DNA of 64,000 nucleotides from Larus michahellis. Lineage: Eukaryota; Chordata; Aves; Charadriiformes; Laridae. The stretch is taken from NCBI RefSeq assembly GCF_964199755.1, contig NC_133907.1, positions 6,453,001 through 6,517,000 on the forward strand. The letters run 5' to 3'. Positions 48,801 through 61,499 of this stretch are shown here, one piece after another. The position numbers were made by a program, and so were the translations under genes. Positions within the stretch are counted from its first letter, which is position 1; the number at the start of each line of letters is the position of its first letter. The notes beneath the pieces were generated by a model. The model did no database searches, was not told the DNA's origin, and saw nothing but the letters and a program-made list of their open reading frames with translations.

Positions 48801-49056
48801 GGTCACCCCAGGCCCTGCTTCGGGGATAGCCGGGGTCATCTCGGGAAGCGGAGGGCTGCCCAAGACCTCCGCCGCCCCGACGGCCGGACCGGGGAGCGGG
48901 GACACCCGGCAGCTCCCCTCAGCCCGGCCCGCCTGGCCCCTCAGCGTTCCCGCGCGCGGCAGCGGGGAGCTCGCGCCGTGCCGTGGTGCAGGCGCAGTGC
49001 TGCACTGCAGCCCCGCGTGCTCGCCGCCGCCCCCTCCCGAGCGCGCCGCAGCCCTG

Positions 49057-49070
49057 CTGCCCCCTGCTGG
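49057..49070 (-). promoter_or_regulatory. CTCF-binding motif
   Basis: The minus strand reads CCAGCAGGGGGCAG, fitting every position of the core consensus CCASYAGRKGGCRS. Located inside the CpG island. Binding is not shown. Confidence 0.65.
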
Positions 49071-49131
49071 TGCCAGCCCAGCCGGGCGCCGCGCGCAAGC
49101 GCCGTGTGCGGGGAGCGCTCTGCGGCGCGGA

Positions 49132-49142
49132 CGCATGCGCAG
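49132..49142. promoter_or_regulatory. NRF1-like site
   Basis: CGCATGCGCAG, close to the palindromic NRF1 consensus TGCGCATGCGCA, common in CpG-island promoters. Confidence 0.55.
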
Positions 49143-49189
49143 TGCGGCCCGCCGTGCGCCGCGCGGGCCTGCCCTCGGCCGCGCAGTTC

Positions 49190-50100
49190 AGTAGCGTGGG
49201 ATGCTTGAGTTGGAAGGGAGCTTAAAGGTCATCCAGTTCTAACCCCCCTGCCCTGGGCAGGGACGCCTCCCACTAGACCAGGTTGCTCAAAGCCCCGTCC
49301 AGCCTGGCCTTGAACACCTACAGGGGTGGGGCAGCCACAGCTTCTCTGGGCAACCTGTATCCAGTGTCTCACCACCCTCACAGTGAAGAATTTCTTCCTA
49401 ATATCCAATCTAAATCTACCCTCTTGCAGTTTGGAGTCATTACGTTTCATCCTATTGCTACATGCCCTTGTAAAAAGTTCATCTGCCCTGTAGCCACCCT
49501 TCAGACACTGGGAGGGCCTCCAGGCTGAAGAACCCCAACTCTCTCAGCCTGTCCTCACAGAAGTGCTCCAGTCTCCGATCATCTTCATGGCCTCCTCTGG
49601 ACCCGCTCCAACAGGTTCATGTCCTTCTTGTGCTTCCAAAGCTGGAAGCAGTATTCCAGGTGGGGTCTCAAATACGTTCATCAATGACACGGACAGTGGG
49701 ATCAAGCGCACCCTCAGCAAGTTTGCGAACGACACCAAGCTGAGTGGTGCGGTCAACAAGCCTGAAGGACGGGATGCCATCCAAAGGGACCTGGACAAGC
49801 TCCAGAAGTGGGCCCACATGAACTTCATGAGGTCTAACCAGGCCAAGCGCAGGGTCCTGCACCTGGGACAGGGCAACCCCCAGCATCAGCACAGGTTGGG
49901 GGCGAAGGGATGGAGAGCAGCCCTGCTGAGGAGGACTTGGGGGTGTCGGGGATGAACTTGGGGATGAAAAGCTGGAGGTGAGCTCACAACGTGTGCTGGC
50001 AGCCCAGAAAGCCAACACCATCCTGGGGCTGCATCCCCAGCAGCGTGGCCAGCAGGGTGAGGGAGGGGATGCTGCCCCTCTGCTCTGCTCTGGTGAAACT
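49190..50100 (-). mobile_element. CR1 LINE with 5' inversion (twin-primed)
   Basis: 49190-49668 is the CR1 3' end in antisense (gttggaagggagcttaaagg to gtattccaggtggggtct). 49669-50100 is the immediately preceding part of the same element in sense (acgttcatcaatgacacgga to ctctgctctggtgaaact). The two parts abut in the element's own coordinates at the gtgagacc-ccacctggaa position, so one insertion was inverted at its 5' part rather than two insertions occurring. Confidence 0.85.
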
Positions 50101-53100
50101 TAAATTTCCAGTTAAATAAAGCCTTAGTTTTCCTCTGATAAGAATACCATGGATAGTACTCGCTAATACGGCTTGTAACATAATATTCAACATAAAATAT
50201 ATATTAGGCGTATTTTCTCCACCAAATTAAAATGTCTATTTGTTAAATTTATTAAAGTATTTACTTGTCTTTCTGGTTAATCACCACAATGCTTAATTAT
50301 TATTTTTTTTGCAAAGTTGACCTGGAATTGTTCCAAGATGTCTGCACTGTGAAAAATGGACATTGTACCAGTGAGATTGCCGCTGTGTTAGATGGAACAG
50401 AAACGGCAACTTGGAGAGGACAGAAAACGGAAATGATTTGTGAAATGGTTCTCAACATGATGGACAAATAATGCATCAACAGACTCTGGTCGTCTTTGTT
50501 TTCGCTGGTTGTAGCGACTGGTTCGCAGTGTGTAACTGCATCCAGTTAGAAAGCTAGAAAAGAAGCTGGTTGAAAGCTGTTGAAGCCCTTCTGTGCTTGT
50601 TTTTCTTCTTGTTGCAATTTCTACTGTGTAACCTGAATAACGTTGCCAAAGTGTGAAAGTCATAGGGTACCTTCAGCTGTTTTATTATCTATGTGTAATA
50701 ACAGGATGAAGAAAAAAATAACTCATTTGAGAGTAATTTATGAAAAAGTAGATAAGCTTGTTTCACGTTGCACTTCATTTTTCTTCCAGATGTGCTCGCA
50801 GAATTGCATACTGATCTGAAGCAAATTTATTCCTCAGTAGCTCTATAGAATTGAGAGCTGTGTGAACTTCAGGCTATTTGTACTTTCCTGAGGCGAGGAC
50901 ATGAAAGGCAATGATTTTTTAACGCAAGGAACATTTACTAGATCTCCTTTCTGCAAGCACATTTGTTTCTAATAGAATTCACCATGCTAAAATTTTGTGC
51001 TAAAAAAAGCACAGGGTTTTGTGCCCCATGTTTCTAGTAACTATTTAATGTCGTTAGCTCCATTCTCTTTTCCCAGTGGTTTTCAATAGGTATAACGTCA
51101 TTATCTTCGGAAGAGTTCCTTTAGTTTTACATACGCATGGAAAATGGTGGCAGAAGCAGATCCCTTACTTTTTGGCTTTTTGTTAGAATATCAAGTTCCT
51201 GCAAGCTTTGGGGTATGGTTTCACAGCTGAATCCTGCTGCCTGTCCTGGCTTTTCCTCCATGTTCTGGGCATAATTTTCTTTCTTCCCTCTTGTTTCAGC
51301 TCTAGTAACCATGCGGCTGTAGGGTGACTTGGACCAGCCTGCAGATCTAATTAGAAACTAATCTTTTGTCTTAGTTTTGGTCAAATCAATTGGCTGGACA
51401 GACAGTGAGCTGCACGATCGTTAGAGTTGACAAAAATGAAGGATCAGCAGAGTGTGCTGGTGTCAGAAAAGCGTGCAGGACCAGCCTTCTCTGGGAATGC
51501 ATAACTTTCTATTTTTCAAGTATTTGAAACTTTTCAAGTATTTTCTTGAAATTTTCTTGAAATTTTCAAGTATTTTCTATTTTTCAAGTATTTTTCAAAC
51601 TATTTTTCAAGTGCAGGTGGCAGCTGTTTCCATCCCCCCTCATTCTCCCTTAAATAGCCTCCTTGCAAGTGTTTCCCTGTAAGACTGTGGTCATACATTT
51701 AACGCTAGATCCAAAACACACCCATGACTTTGATTTTAATTAGGCCTTCAATAAAGCACACTCGTATTATTTAGGAAAGTTCATGTTTATAGTTCATTTA
51801 AGAATCCAAGAAATTTTAACTGTCAAATACAATTCTCTAACTTTTAGGTTATAGAAGCTACTGGTTTTACTGCTTAATTACTAATTAATTAATATAGTTA
51901 GAGTAATTATAGTAAGTACTATTGATTTTTATGACTAGTTACAATGATCACAATCCCTATTTATGCGCTCTTCGCTCATTTTTTTTTTGTCATTTATAAT
52001 TAACGCTTGGAAGCCTGTTCCTAAAATCTTAAATATTTTCAAAATATTCATCTTCAATGCTGCTATTCTTATGTGACATTTCATTTTAAATAAGCACTAG
52101 CATTGCTAAAATTGCCAATTTGAATAATATCAGGTCAAGTAACGAGTAAATCATTTTAATAAATGCCAAATCCTTATCCTAATTTTGAGATTAGTATCTG
52201 TGATTAACTTCATTATGAATGTAATACAGAGCTCGGGCAGTGTAAAGCTGTTTGGGTGTGCGTGTTGAGCAAGCTGTGTTTGCTGGTTATGCTGATGTGG
52301 GCAGGGGTAGTAAATTCTGCTGCGTGCTGCGCATTCCAGACTAACTGCCGTTTGAGGTCTAAATACTGGAAACTTTAACTTTTGTTACTCTAAAGTCTGT
52401 TAGAAATGAAAGCTTAGGTTTTTTCCAGTTAGGATGTTAAATGAACAGCTGAACCCTATACTTGATAACGTGTCTGCATGCCTGTTCTACTAGGATAAAT
52501 TTTTTAATTTGGCGGCTGTTCTGCTGTTAATAAGACCCAAACCAATGGGGTGCTTGGGAGCTTTAACTGCCATGCAGTGTCTTAGGTATCTCCACGTACA
52601 TGACTCGGAGATCAGGATGTCAGTATTAGCCAGAGATACTTGCTGTCTTACAGGAGTAAATTATCCAATTTAGAAGATACAGGCCACTCTACACTAAAGG
52701 GCCTCATCAAGACCCTAATCAATCAGCTCAATCAAATAAATCAACAGGAATTACCACGTTGGTAATAGAAACCTCATTCAGTTCCGTAGCGTCTGTTTTC
52801 AGCCATCACTGAGAAGTCAGTCTATTTGAATTTATCAAAATTAATCATTGGCTTTGTCCTTCGTCCATTATAATGGTGTTACTTGAGTGTTTAATAAAGA
52901 TTCATAATTATTGTTTTGTGTCTGTTTTCATAATGGTAATATTTATCCACTTTTTGTAAGTTAACGATTTGTTCTGGCTGCCTTGTCAATAGCAGGGCTT
53001 AAGGATACTTTTGTCCATGACAATTCCTTAAATAATGGTGTTGACTTGATTCTTGTTGTGCTGTTTCTGTTTGTGTCATAAATTCTAAGCAACAGATTTC

Positions 53101-56100
53101 TGTGTTAAAAATCATTTTAGAAGTTGTATGAATTACTCGATCAATTTTCTGAATATATATTATTCATTTGAATTGTCGCTAATAAGAAAGCTGAGTGATT
53201 TTGTGCTGGCATCTGAAAATCAGACTACGTAAAGTGGAATATGAATGTAATAATAAAAGATCTTGTTATCTTGGAATAGAAATATGCCCTTTGAAAATCA
53301 AGAAGATTGCTTTGGCCTCTTTAGGAGCTGTTCCTAATGGTCTCATGCTTTTTAACCGCAAATAATGATTGTTCTTCATGATTAAGAATTTGCATCACTA
53401 TGGCTTTGAGAGGTTTATTTTACAAAGGTAATTTGATTTAATGATATTATTCATATATTTTAGACAGGTCCACTTGTATTAATATCTGTTTAAACAGTAC
53501 ATATTCTGAACAGGTGCCAATTTTAATATATTTTAATTTACTAATTATGGAGGGGTTGTTAAATATGCAGGAATGATTCATGTCATGAAACAGATAATAC
53601 TGAAGTATTCTACAGTATTCTCAACAGCGTTCGTGGATAATTCAGTTATTTGGAAAAGAAGATTTCTGCATAAGAGAAGACACGCATTCTGAGTTTCCTC
53701 TTCAAGTAGAAATTGTCTATGCTGTAAATAGTTAAGGTGTGAGCAAAAGTATGGTTTCTGCACAGGCAGATGTGACACATCATATCCAGTACATAAAAGC
53801 AGAGAAAGACTAAAAAACATTACTTTGGATACATTTTTACTAATATTAGGTTCCATAATGTAGCTAAGACCTTGAAGCATAGTAAGTTTGACGACACTAA
53901 CGCACGGCATATGATGCTGCTAAAGTAACTACATTTGATGTATCAATTAGAATGAATTGTCTTCTGAAACTTTGAAGAAATGTTCCCCAAAAAAAATCCT
54001 AGAACCTGCCGAGGAAATGAAGAAACGTAGCTGCTGTCAGCAAGAGCGGGGCTGTAAATTGGAATGTGTGCTTGCATGATAGCGTTTAATTAAGCGTTGT
54101 GCTACGAGTTGATGCCTGATAATGGTAATTAGAGGAGCTTCCTGTAGATGGCAGTAAACGTTCACATCTGTTTAAGCAGACAGAAGAACAAATGATGCAC
54201 GTCAAAGGTGCTTTGGTATTTTTTGCCTTAGTTTTGACTTAGTAAAGTATCTTGCTGATGACTTTAAGCATGTCAAGGCTATATATGAAAACGGGTCTTT
54301 GTAGCTTTTTTCCTTAGCAGGGTAATAAGTTCTCCCCTTAGCAGTTCACTACCAAGTGTAGTCACCTCTGCCAGGAAAGAGGACGGGGTGTGCACACCTG
54401 GCTGTCTTCTGCTGAAGCCCAGCTGTGCGAGGATGGGGCTGCCTTCTTGCCTCTGAAATGGGCTCCCTCCACGCTCGTTAATTGCAATGCCTCGTCAGCC
54501 CTGCCCGTGCCTTTGGGTTCATCTTCTGCCCTGGCAGAGTTGGGTGAGTTGGGTCAGCAAAGGGCTACCAGTGAGTGAGTGCCAGCAGTGCAAGGGAGGT
54601 GTAGGGAGTGTGCACTTGGAGCATAGTAATATATATTTTGGTTGCTGATAAATCATTTCAAAATATCATGTAAAATTATTGTTTAATGATACTTTAAGCT
54701 GTTTATCTAAGACATCATTGTTTAAAGAGATTTTAAGGCTTTTAACAAGCAACAGATCTGTTAGGCAAATTTAGAAAGTTCTTGAAGGTGAAGCGCGTGT
54801 GCAGACCATGAGAGGTGATGAGACCCTTCATAACAAGATGAGCTTCTCAGCTCCTGTAGATTTTTTTTTTCTTCAAGTTGAGCTTTGACACAACAGTGTG
54901 GGAATGGTGCACGGTCAGTGTCACCACAAAGACCAGGTCTTTTCTCTGCATGCTGTGATGTAAGATTTTACCATGAGGTGGCCTTTACTCATCGTTTAAG
55001 TATCGTTCTGGTGGAGTAGATGAGGAAAATAGTGGATTTCCAGCTGATTTGCACTTTTTTATGAATGTTCCAAGAAATTCTCTTGAAATGTCAAATCTTA
55101 AATTCCTGCCATCCTTTCCTTCATATCCAAACTAATCTTCTTCCTGTTTTTCAAATGTGTTTGCTGATTACTGACTCAGGTAAACGTGTCTGCTGTCTGT
55201 CGGTACACCTACTGAAGATCTTTACCATGATTACTTCTTTGTTAGTTAAAATGAATTTGGTTATTTAATGATCTTGCAACTACACTGCAAATATAACTGA
55301 TAAAAATTTAACAGACAGGAATTTAGTTTTTGTTGTTATTGTTTTGAGAAAGCCTAAGCTGTCTGTCTCAGCTGTAGCCATGTTGTCTCTGTTGCACAGA
55401 TGAGGAAGATGATATGCAGAACAAAATTAATCTCTGATTTAATCCTTTTGCCTTCAGGAGCGATGAAGCCCGCTGATGATACAGTGTGCTCCTGCTTATT
55501 ACTAGTTTAATCTCAGTGAACTACAAATGGAAGCCCAGGGTGTTGCAGCATCTAATGACTAAGTTACATTAGCAGAAGGTGGTGAGCAAACGGGCAAGGA
55601 CCTAATGACATTAAGCTAGTGCTGCTAATCACTTCCAGAGACATTAAACTCAGAATATTAAAACTGAAATAACATTTAGAACTTCATAAAGGTCAGCGCT
55701 TAAGATGATGTAAAGGCACTATGGCAGCATGACTAACGGCGGTGGGCGTGAGTGGTGGTGTAGCATCTCGTAAGGAGTAAATGCGGAGGGAATTTCATCT
55801 GGTGGTAGTTGGGAAGGTTCGCAAAGGAGATCCAGCCTCAATAGTCTTCAGACCTTTCTTAAGTAGGAAGAGTAAAATGTGTAACACTTTCCTTCGACAC
55901 AAGTAGAGGCCCCGTTTGCTGTCTTTCCCACTGAATGTGGATGACTGAATTATGGACAGCTGAGTGTTATATGGCCCTAACGGTAACTTCCACTCGCACG
56001 CTTTAATATCTATTTTTTGTTTTGTTTAAGAAACTGAATGTGTGTTTGAAAGCAATTTACATTAATACAGTATGCCTTCAGGCAAACACCATTCCCTGTT

Positions 56101-56350
56101 GTTGTGCTTTTAAACAGCCCAGCTATTGTCTGAAGTCAGTCACTGAAACAGTTGGACTCTGTCTGGCGTTATGGGTGTGTGATCGTTACAAAATGGTAAA
56201 GAATTTTCTGAGAGTTTTGGTTCAATCTGTTTTCACTTTGAATTGGTACTTGACAATAAAGAATTTAGTTTCTTTTTTTTTTTGGTAGTTGATTGTTGGA
56301 GTTACCTCTGTAAATTATTTTGTTTATTTTTAGCTTTGTTTTTTTTTTTT
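50101..56350. other. AT-rich intergenic region, no gene recognised
   Basis: No recognisable protein family or CR1 copy apart from the short tandem repeat at 51507-51612. Many TAAT-type and AT-rich words occur between 52000 and 53500, which is compatible with conserved non-coding sequence but not proof of it. A 68-codon open frame at 50265-50471 is not recognised. Confidence 0.4.
51507..51612. repeat. Imperfect AT-rich tandem repeat
   Basis: Repeats of ctatttttcaagta and ttttcaagta/ttttcttgaaa variants, about seven units of 10-20 bp each. No element family recognised. Confidence 0.75.
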
Positions 56351-56358
56351 CTTTCCAG

Positions 56359-56498
56359 GCTCCGTCTATTCCTGGTTTCATCCCTGTCCCATCCACATGA
56401 CAACATTTCCAGCTAATGAGAGGAATGCAAAGGAGGAGTGACATTGCTGTTTGCTTTGATAAGAAAAAGCCTTGCTTTTATTACCAACTAATCAAATG
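56359..56498 (+). other. Weak exon-like segment
   Basis: A long T-rich tract ending ctttccag precedes it and gtaggt follows it. Frames contain stops, so it would be non-coding. Chance splice signals are common in AT-rich DNA. Confidence 0.2.
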
Positions 56499-59330
56499 GT
56501 AGGTAGCTGCTAATGGTGATTATAATTAAGCTTTTGAACTGCCATCCTTTTTCTGGAAGCACCGGGAGAGAACTGAGCTATCTTCCCTTTAAGGCAAAGG
56601 TGATTTTTTGCTGTTCTTTTATTGTAACTCATCAGCTGTTTCACCGTGAAAATAAGGTTATAAAACTGCTTATAGTAGTTATTTTCCCATCCTATTTTAA
56701 ATGTCCTGCTCTTTGAACTGAGTTATTTATCCCTTCATCATTTAGCATTACTGCTTCTGAATTGAAATTGCTTAATTTTAAATGGGCTGTATCCTCCAGG
56801 CCGTGCCCTCCAACAGAACTTTTTCAGGAGTTTTACTTCAATAACAATTGTGTGACAATCAATGTCATAATAGTGTTGAAGTGAGACTGTGCTCCATCTT
56901 TGCATAGGTGTAATTTAGAGTAAACCTCTTTAGTTCAGTGAGTTCGTTCTGGTAGATGGGAGCTGGGACAGTGGTCTCTTGGGGCTGACTTTCATAAGTG
57001 ATGCATAACTGACAAATCCCAATGAAGACCAAGATATCTGGCACTTTTAAAGATTCGTCAATGCAGCTGTACTTTGCATACAAAACGATTTTTTTTTCTG
57101 CTTCTCTTGAAATTCCTAAGAGAAATGCAGAAGTGTGCGAGGTTGCTGCCGGCTTCATCTTGAGAGAAGAGCAGTGCAGGAGTGGACTGCTCGTTCTGGG
57201 GCTCGCGGCTCCGTCTGGCAGATGCAGGGGAGCTACAGGAGGTCATATCTATGGGCAGGCAGGCTGTGCTAATAGCGGAGTTTTCTCTGTCTCGGGAGCA
57301 GATGATTGAACAGAAACAATACGTTGCGTTCCCCATTTGATGATGAAGACTGACAGTTTGCGGGAGATGAGTCAAAGGTCACTGATGAGAAGATCCATCC
57401 AGATAATTGCTGTAATTGCACCCTGAGGATGCAGCTCCTACCACAAAGGATTAGGCAGTGATTCTGTTTGTAAATATATACTTGACAGTGAACTTCATTA
57501 TATGCCTAAAATCAAGAAAGTTCCTTCATGAGATATAATTGGAGAAAGTTCTCTTTTGACTTTTTCTTAATCCAACCACGTTTTCTTCTGTTGGCAGGTG
57601 AATAGGAAATAGTCCCATTCTGAAACAGAGAAGTAGTTGTGATTTAAACATAAAAATACCATTTAGTGTTAAATCCTTTGATGAATACAGGAGCTGCTCT
57701 TATTTCACAATGAATGCCGTTAAGCAGCATGAATGAGTGAATATACATAATTTATAATATTCAGTTGGAAAATGCATCTTTTTCTTACAGTTATTCATTC
57801 ATTTTTCTTGAGTTTGTCCAGTGACTTCTTTACACTTGAATACAAACAGCTTTTCTGTTGGAGAGTGAACAGTTACAGACAGGACACAAGCAGCACAGCA
57901 TCCCTGCCACCAAATTAGCTCTTTATTCCACCCCTTCACAAGGCACAGAAATCGGCAATGCTCAAGCATTAGGATGAGAATTCATGTTGGGGAACGAGAG
58001 GCAATGCAAGCACATCAAATTTCTCAGCATATCAATAGTTGCTGTTAAATAAATGCTCAGCTATTATGGGCTAGAACTCAAAAACGAGTCTCGTAACAGG
58101 TAGGTAGCAATTTTAGATATTGTAGCCCCAGCTTCTTAAACTTGTAAATGAGAGGAAGGTGAAACCATTTGGATTTCCTAGAAAACACACAAATAATTTA
58201 AAAGATGTTTATGCATCTCAAAATGCATTCAAATATAAACGTAACTTTCAGAAGCATCAATGGCTTGGTCTGTGGCAGGGTGGGTGCTGCTCCGGTACCC
58301 GATGGTGTTTCCAGGTGAACACAATCTTGTGCGCTCCAGCCTGTTCGTGACTGCACTGGGCGTGAAAGCAAGCCTGAATCTGAGAACAGCCACGATTTAA
58401 TAGATAGAGACAGAGCTGCTTGATGTAACGTCCACCGAAATCATAGACCAAAGATTAATTTTTATTCTTCAGAATTCAGGTTGTTTTGTGGTTGTTTATG
58501 AAACCAGTAAAAATCCCTCTAAGACTCTGAAAGAATGAGATTCACGATCAAATCCTATTTTTAGAAACTGAAAATTTTTGGTTTTTTAAGTGCTCTGACT
58601 TGAGATCATATATCTTGCCTGCATCCGTGCGTAGTCTTGCTTGATAAAGGAGTAACTTACAGAAGTCCTTGTGCTGCATGATACAGAGACCATTAGCGAG
58701 GAAGTGATGAAATTTGTTCTATTCTAGCCCACGCTCTCTGGGACATGCTTCCAGCCTGGGAATCAGCACAAACCGGCACATCAGTATATTTATGTATGTT
58801 TACCATAACGCTCAGCTGTTAGGAATGTCTTTTCCTTCTGAATATGACTTAACATTTTATGACTATGTACATAGAAAGAAATTGTAAATGGTATTGATTG
58901 CTGTTCCTTGCAGCGTAGGCTTTTTAGATTAACTGTTCTGAGCTTATATTCATCCCTTACAAAAGATGCAAAAATAATGACGGCGTTTTATGCTGATTTG
59001 TAGCGTTACAAAACAAACCCGATCTCATGCTTCTCTACGGGGTAGGACTAAAACCCAAAAGCTTTGTGGTTGCCTTGCTGAGTGAAACTAAGGAAATAAA
59101 TAACACCATTATCTGTTAGCCCAGCCCTTGGCACTTAAATATATGAAGACTAGGAAACCTTAAAGAGAGGTTGTGCTCACTGAGAAGAAGTTAAAGTGGC
59201 AGGAACTAACTCAAATACAAGAATTAGGTTGTGTTTTTTACCTCAGATGACAGTTTATGTTTGAATGTTGTGTATACCACAGGATGCTTCCTGTTTTAAT
59301 AGACTATTTCTTTGCCCACAGGGGAATTTT

Positions 59331-59333
59331 TCT

Positions 59334-59364
<31 letters not shown>

Positions 59365-59372
59365 TTTTTTTT
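59331..59372. repeat. (TC)n microsatellite followed by poly-T
   Basis: About 25 bp of TC repeats run straight into about 17 T, forming an extended pyrimidine tract on the plus strand just ahead of an accag acceptor-like site. Confidence 0.9.
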
Positions 59373-59377
59373 ACCAG

Positions 59378-59486
59378 AGGTCCAGGGGATTGGAAGCAAA
59401 ATGTTTGTTTTTGAAAGAAGTTACAGTGTTCGTTTTCTCACAAAACTGCATAAAGAATCCCCATCAGCCAACCATAAGCGAGGAGG
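59378..59486 (+). other. Exon-like segment after a pyrimidine tract
   Basis: 109 nt bounded by a very long pyrimidine tract plus accag and by the donor gtaagt. One frame is open throughout (contains MFVFERSYSVRFLTKLHKES), with no recognised family. Because the tract is a microsatellite, this may be coincidence. Confidence 0.3.
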
Positions 59487-59489
59487 GTA

Positions 59490-61250
59490 AGTAAGCATCC
59501 GACGTTACGTATGACCTTGTACATTAACAGACGTTTATGTGCGCCGTTCAGGCTGCGTGTTCCGTATATCCGCTTTCTATGGTTACCAGAAGCTGACAGA
59601 ATAAAGAAGTGCAGGGGGAACCTTGTGCTGCTTTAAACAAAGACTTGTTCCCCTCCGATGCACCCTGGGGCTGGTTTGCGTGTCGAGGCATGTTCCTTTC
59701 CTGCCGACACTTATACAAAGGCAGGGGGAGAATACTGTTTTCTGGCAATGGCTTTAGGTCTTTTTTGAATCTGTTCTTATTTCCCCTTCATAGATTTTTC
59801 CGCTCAAACTCCAAGAAAGTGTGGTAGGAAAGACAAGTGCCCGTCTCTGAAGTACCTGCCAGTGTAGGTATTGTCATAACAAAGATTTGATCTTGCAGTT
59901 TATTCAGTCAGGTGGTTTTTTTGCTCAGTTAAATTGCTGTGAGACTCTTCAGACTGATAAAGGCTGCAGTACCATAGTGGTTTACATGATATAACTCTCA
60001 TGCAAGTATTAATTTAAACTTGTCTTTACTGTTATGAAATACGTAGGTAGTAACATAGTCATAAGAAAAATTGTGCCAACATAGATGAATACATTTAGAA
60101 TTAGATTAGCACAAATTGTTTATATGTTTCAGACTCCATTTAGTACAGTAGAATATGCCTGCAGTCTGTAAAATTCAATGATTCCCTGCTTGCTTGGTTA
60201 GAAATTCCTTCGAAATAACGAATGTATGGTTCAGAATAGAATTTTACGGTTTTTTATATTAGTTCAGTAACAGAAAAATAGTCTGATATTATTGTCATTT
60301 AATTTGTGCCTTTTGCCACTTACTCAGAAAAATGTATGAGTACTTTGTGCCCACCATAGCTCTCAATATTTAGTTATAATTCAGTCAGTCTCTATAATTC
60401 AAATATCCTCTTGAAAGTCTCCCCAAAGCGCTTGCTCATGGGAAACTAACAGACTTACACCAAACATATCTACCAAACTAAAAGCTATTTGATGAGAGAC
60501 TTTAAAAAAATAAATAATTTTCTTAAAATACAATATAAGAGAACTGCAAAAATCTGTCTTCTTGAGACAACCACTGCACAGGAGCTCCGGCAACTATTTT
60601 TACTGGGAGTGATTTGGGTAGAAGACAAACATGGTCAAATTCGCTAGAATGCTGGCAGTTCAGTCAAGGATACTGCCTTAAATAGTTCACCCAGAAAAGG
60701 ACAAACCTTTCTTAGGGCAGCCCCTTCAGAATTCCGATTGCAGTAACAATTTTTAATAAGTAAATATAAAATATAGTCATTTTTCCTGTGGTTTTGTTTT
60801 ACAACAGGCTATTGGAATGTTCTGGGGTCAAATTCAGCTCTCCTAACTATGAAAAACTCACTCATGCAAAAATATATAGCTGAGAGTAGACCTTGATTAA
60901 TATCGTTGTTTTCCTATGCTGGCTTATATTTTTCTTGTATTCATGGCAATAGGTTACATAGCTCAAAAAAGGGATGATAACAAGATGATAAAATTTAAAG
61001 GAAAATATGTTCATTATTGGGCTTTTTTTTTACTGTGCAATGGTTCTTACTTCTTGTCAAATATCTGCTATTTGACCTTCTCTGGGCTATGATAATATTG
61101 ACCTAAAGAGCACAGGAGATTATCTCCCAATGTAGGAATAAAATTCAATATTTGCTCACAAATATTTTTGCATTTGTTCTTGTTCAGTTGTGAGGAAAAC
61201 GGGGAGGCGTGATGTTGCAGTGCAAGTTGAAGAACAAGAAAGCGCTGAAG
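59490..61250. other. Intergenic, nothing recognised
   Basis: AT-rich single-copy-looking sequence without a supported gene, RNA or repeat. Confidence 0.4.
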
Positions 61251-61259
61251 CTGCTGTAG

Positions 61260-61495
61260 ATGGAGGCTTCCTTAAGTCAGTTCAAGCGTGTTCAGGAGGC
61301 CACAGAAGTTGGCTTGGACGTTTCCCTGTGCTGGGGACAAAGGAGCATTTCTAGAGGGTAGCAGCAACCTGGAAGTTTGCAAGATGCAATTGGACAGGGT
61401 GCTAGATAATCCTGTCTAGGCTTCCTTTCCAGGTTGGACCAGGTGATGGTTGGAGGACCCTTCCAGCTGGGGCTGCTCGGCAAGTCTATGGTTCG
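61260..61495 (+). mobile_element. Diverged CR1 LINE 3'-end fragment
   Basis: Resembles the CR1 3' end in sense: ttggacagggtgctagataa, ggttggaccaggtgatggtt and ggacccttccagctggggct, with a decayed terminus. Confidence 0.75.
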
Positions 61496-61499
61496 TTTT

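Larger units (their letters stand above)
48780..49200. promoter_or_regulatory. CpG island
   Basis: A sharply bounded stretch of very high GC and dense CpG (for example cccgcgcgcggcagcgggga, gcgccgcgcgcaagcgccgt). It contains an NRF1-like site and a CTCF motif. No TATA is seen. It would suit a housekeeping-type or bidirectional promoter, though no flanking coding gene is visible in the window. It ends exactly where a CR1 insertion begins. Confidence 0.85.

Noticed and set aside
48738..49136. 132-codon minus-strand open frame in the CpG island, considered as a first exon of a syntenic gene such as STK35
   Set aside because: No kinase motif or resemblance to the known STK35 N-terminus, and no supporting downstream exon to its left.
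48481..49194. 237-codon plus-strand open frame, the longest in the window
   Set aside because: It runs through the GC-rich tandem repeat and CpG island where stops are rare, is low-complexity Pro/Ala/Arg, and resembles no family.
49563..49955. 130-codon frame
   Set aside because: Spans the two opposing parts of the inverted CR1, so an accidental fusion.
50265..50471. 68-codon plus-strand frame preceded by an acceptor-like site
   Set aside because: No family resemblance, no donor or poly-A nearby; kept only as an unexplained open frame.
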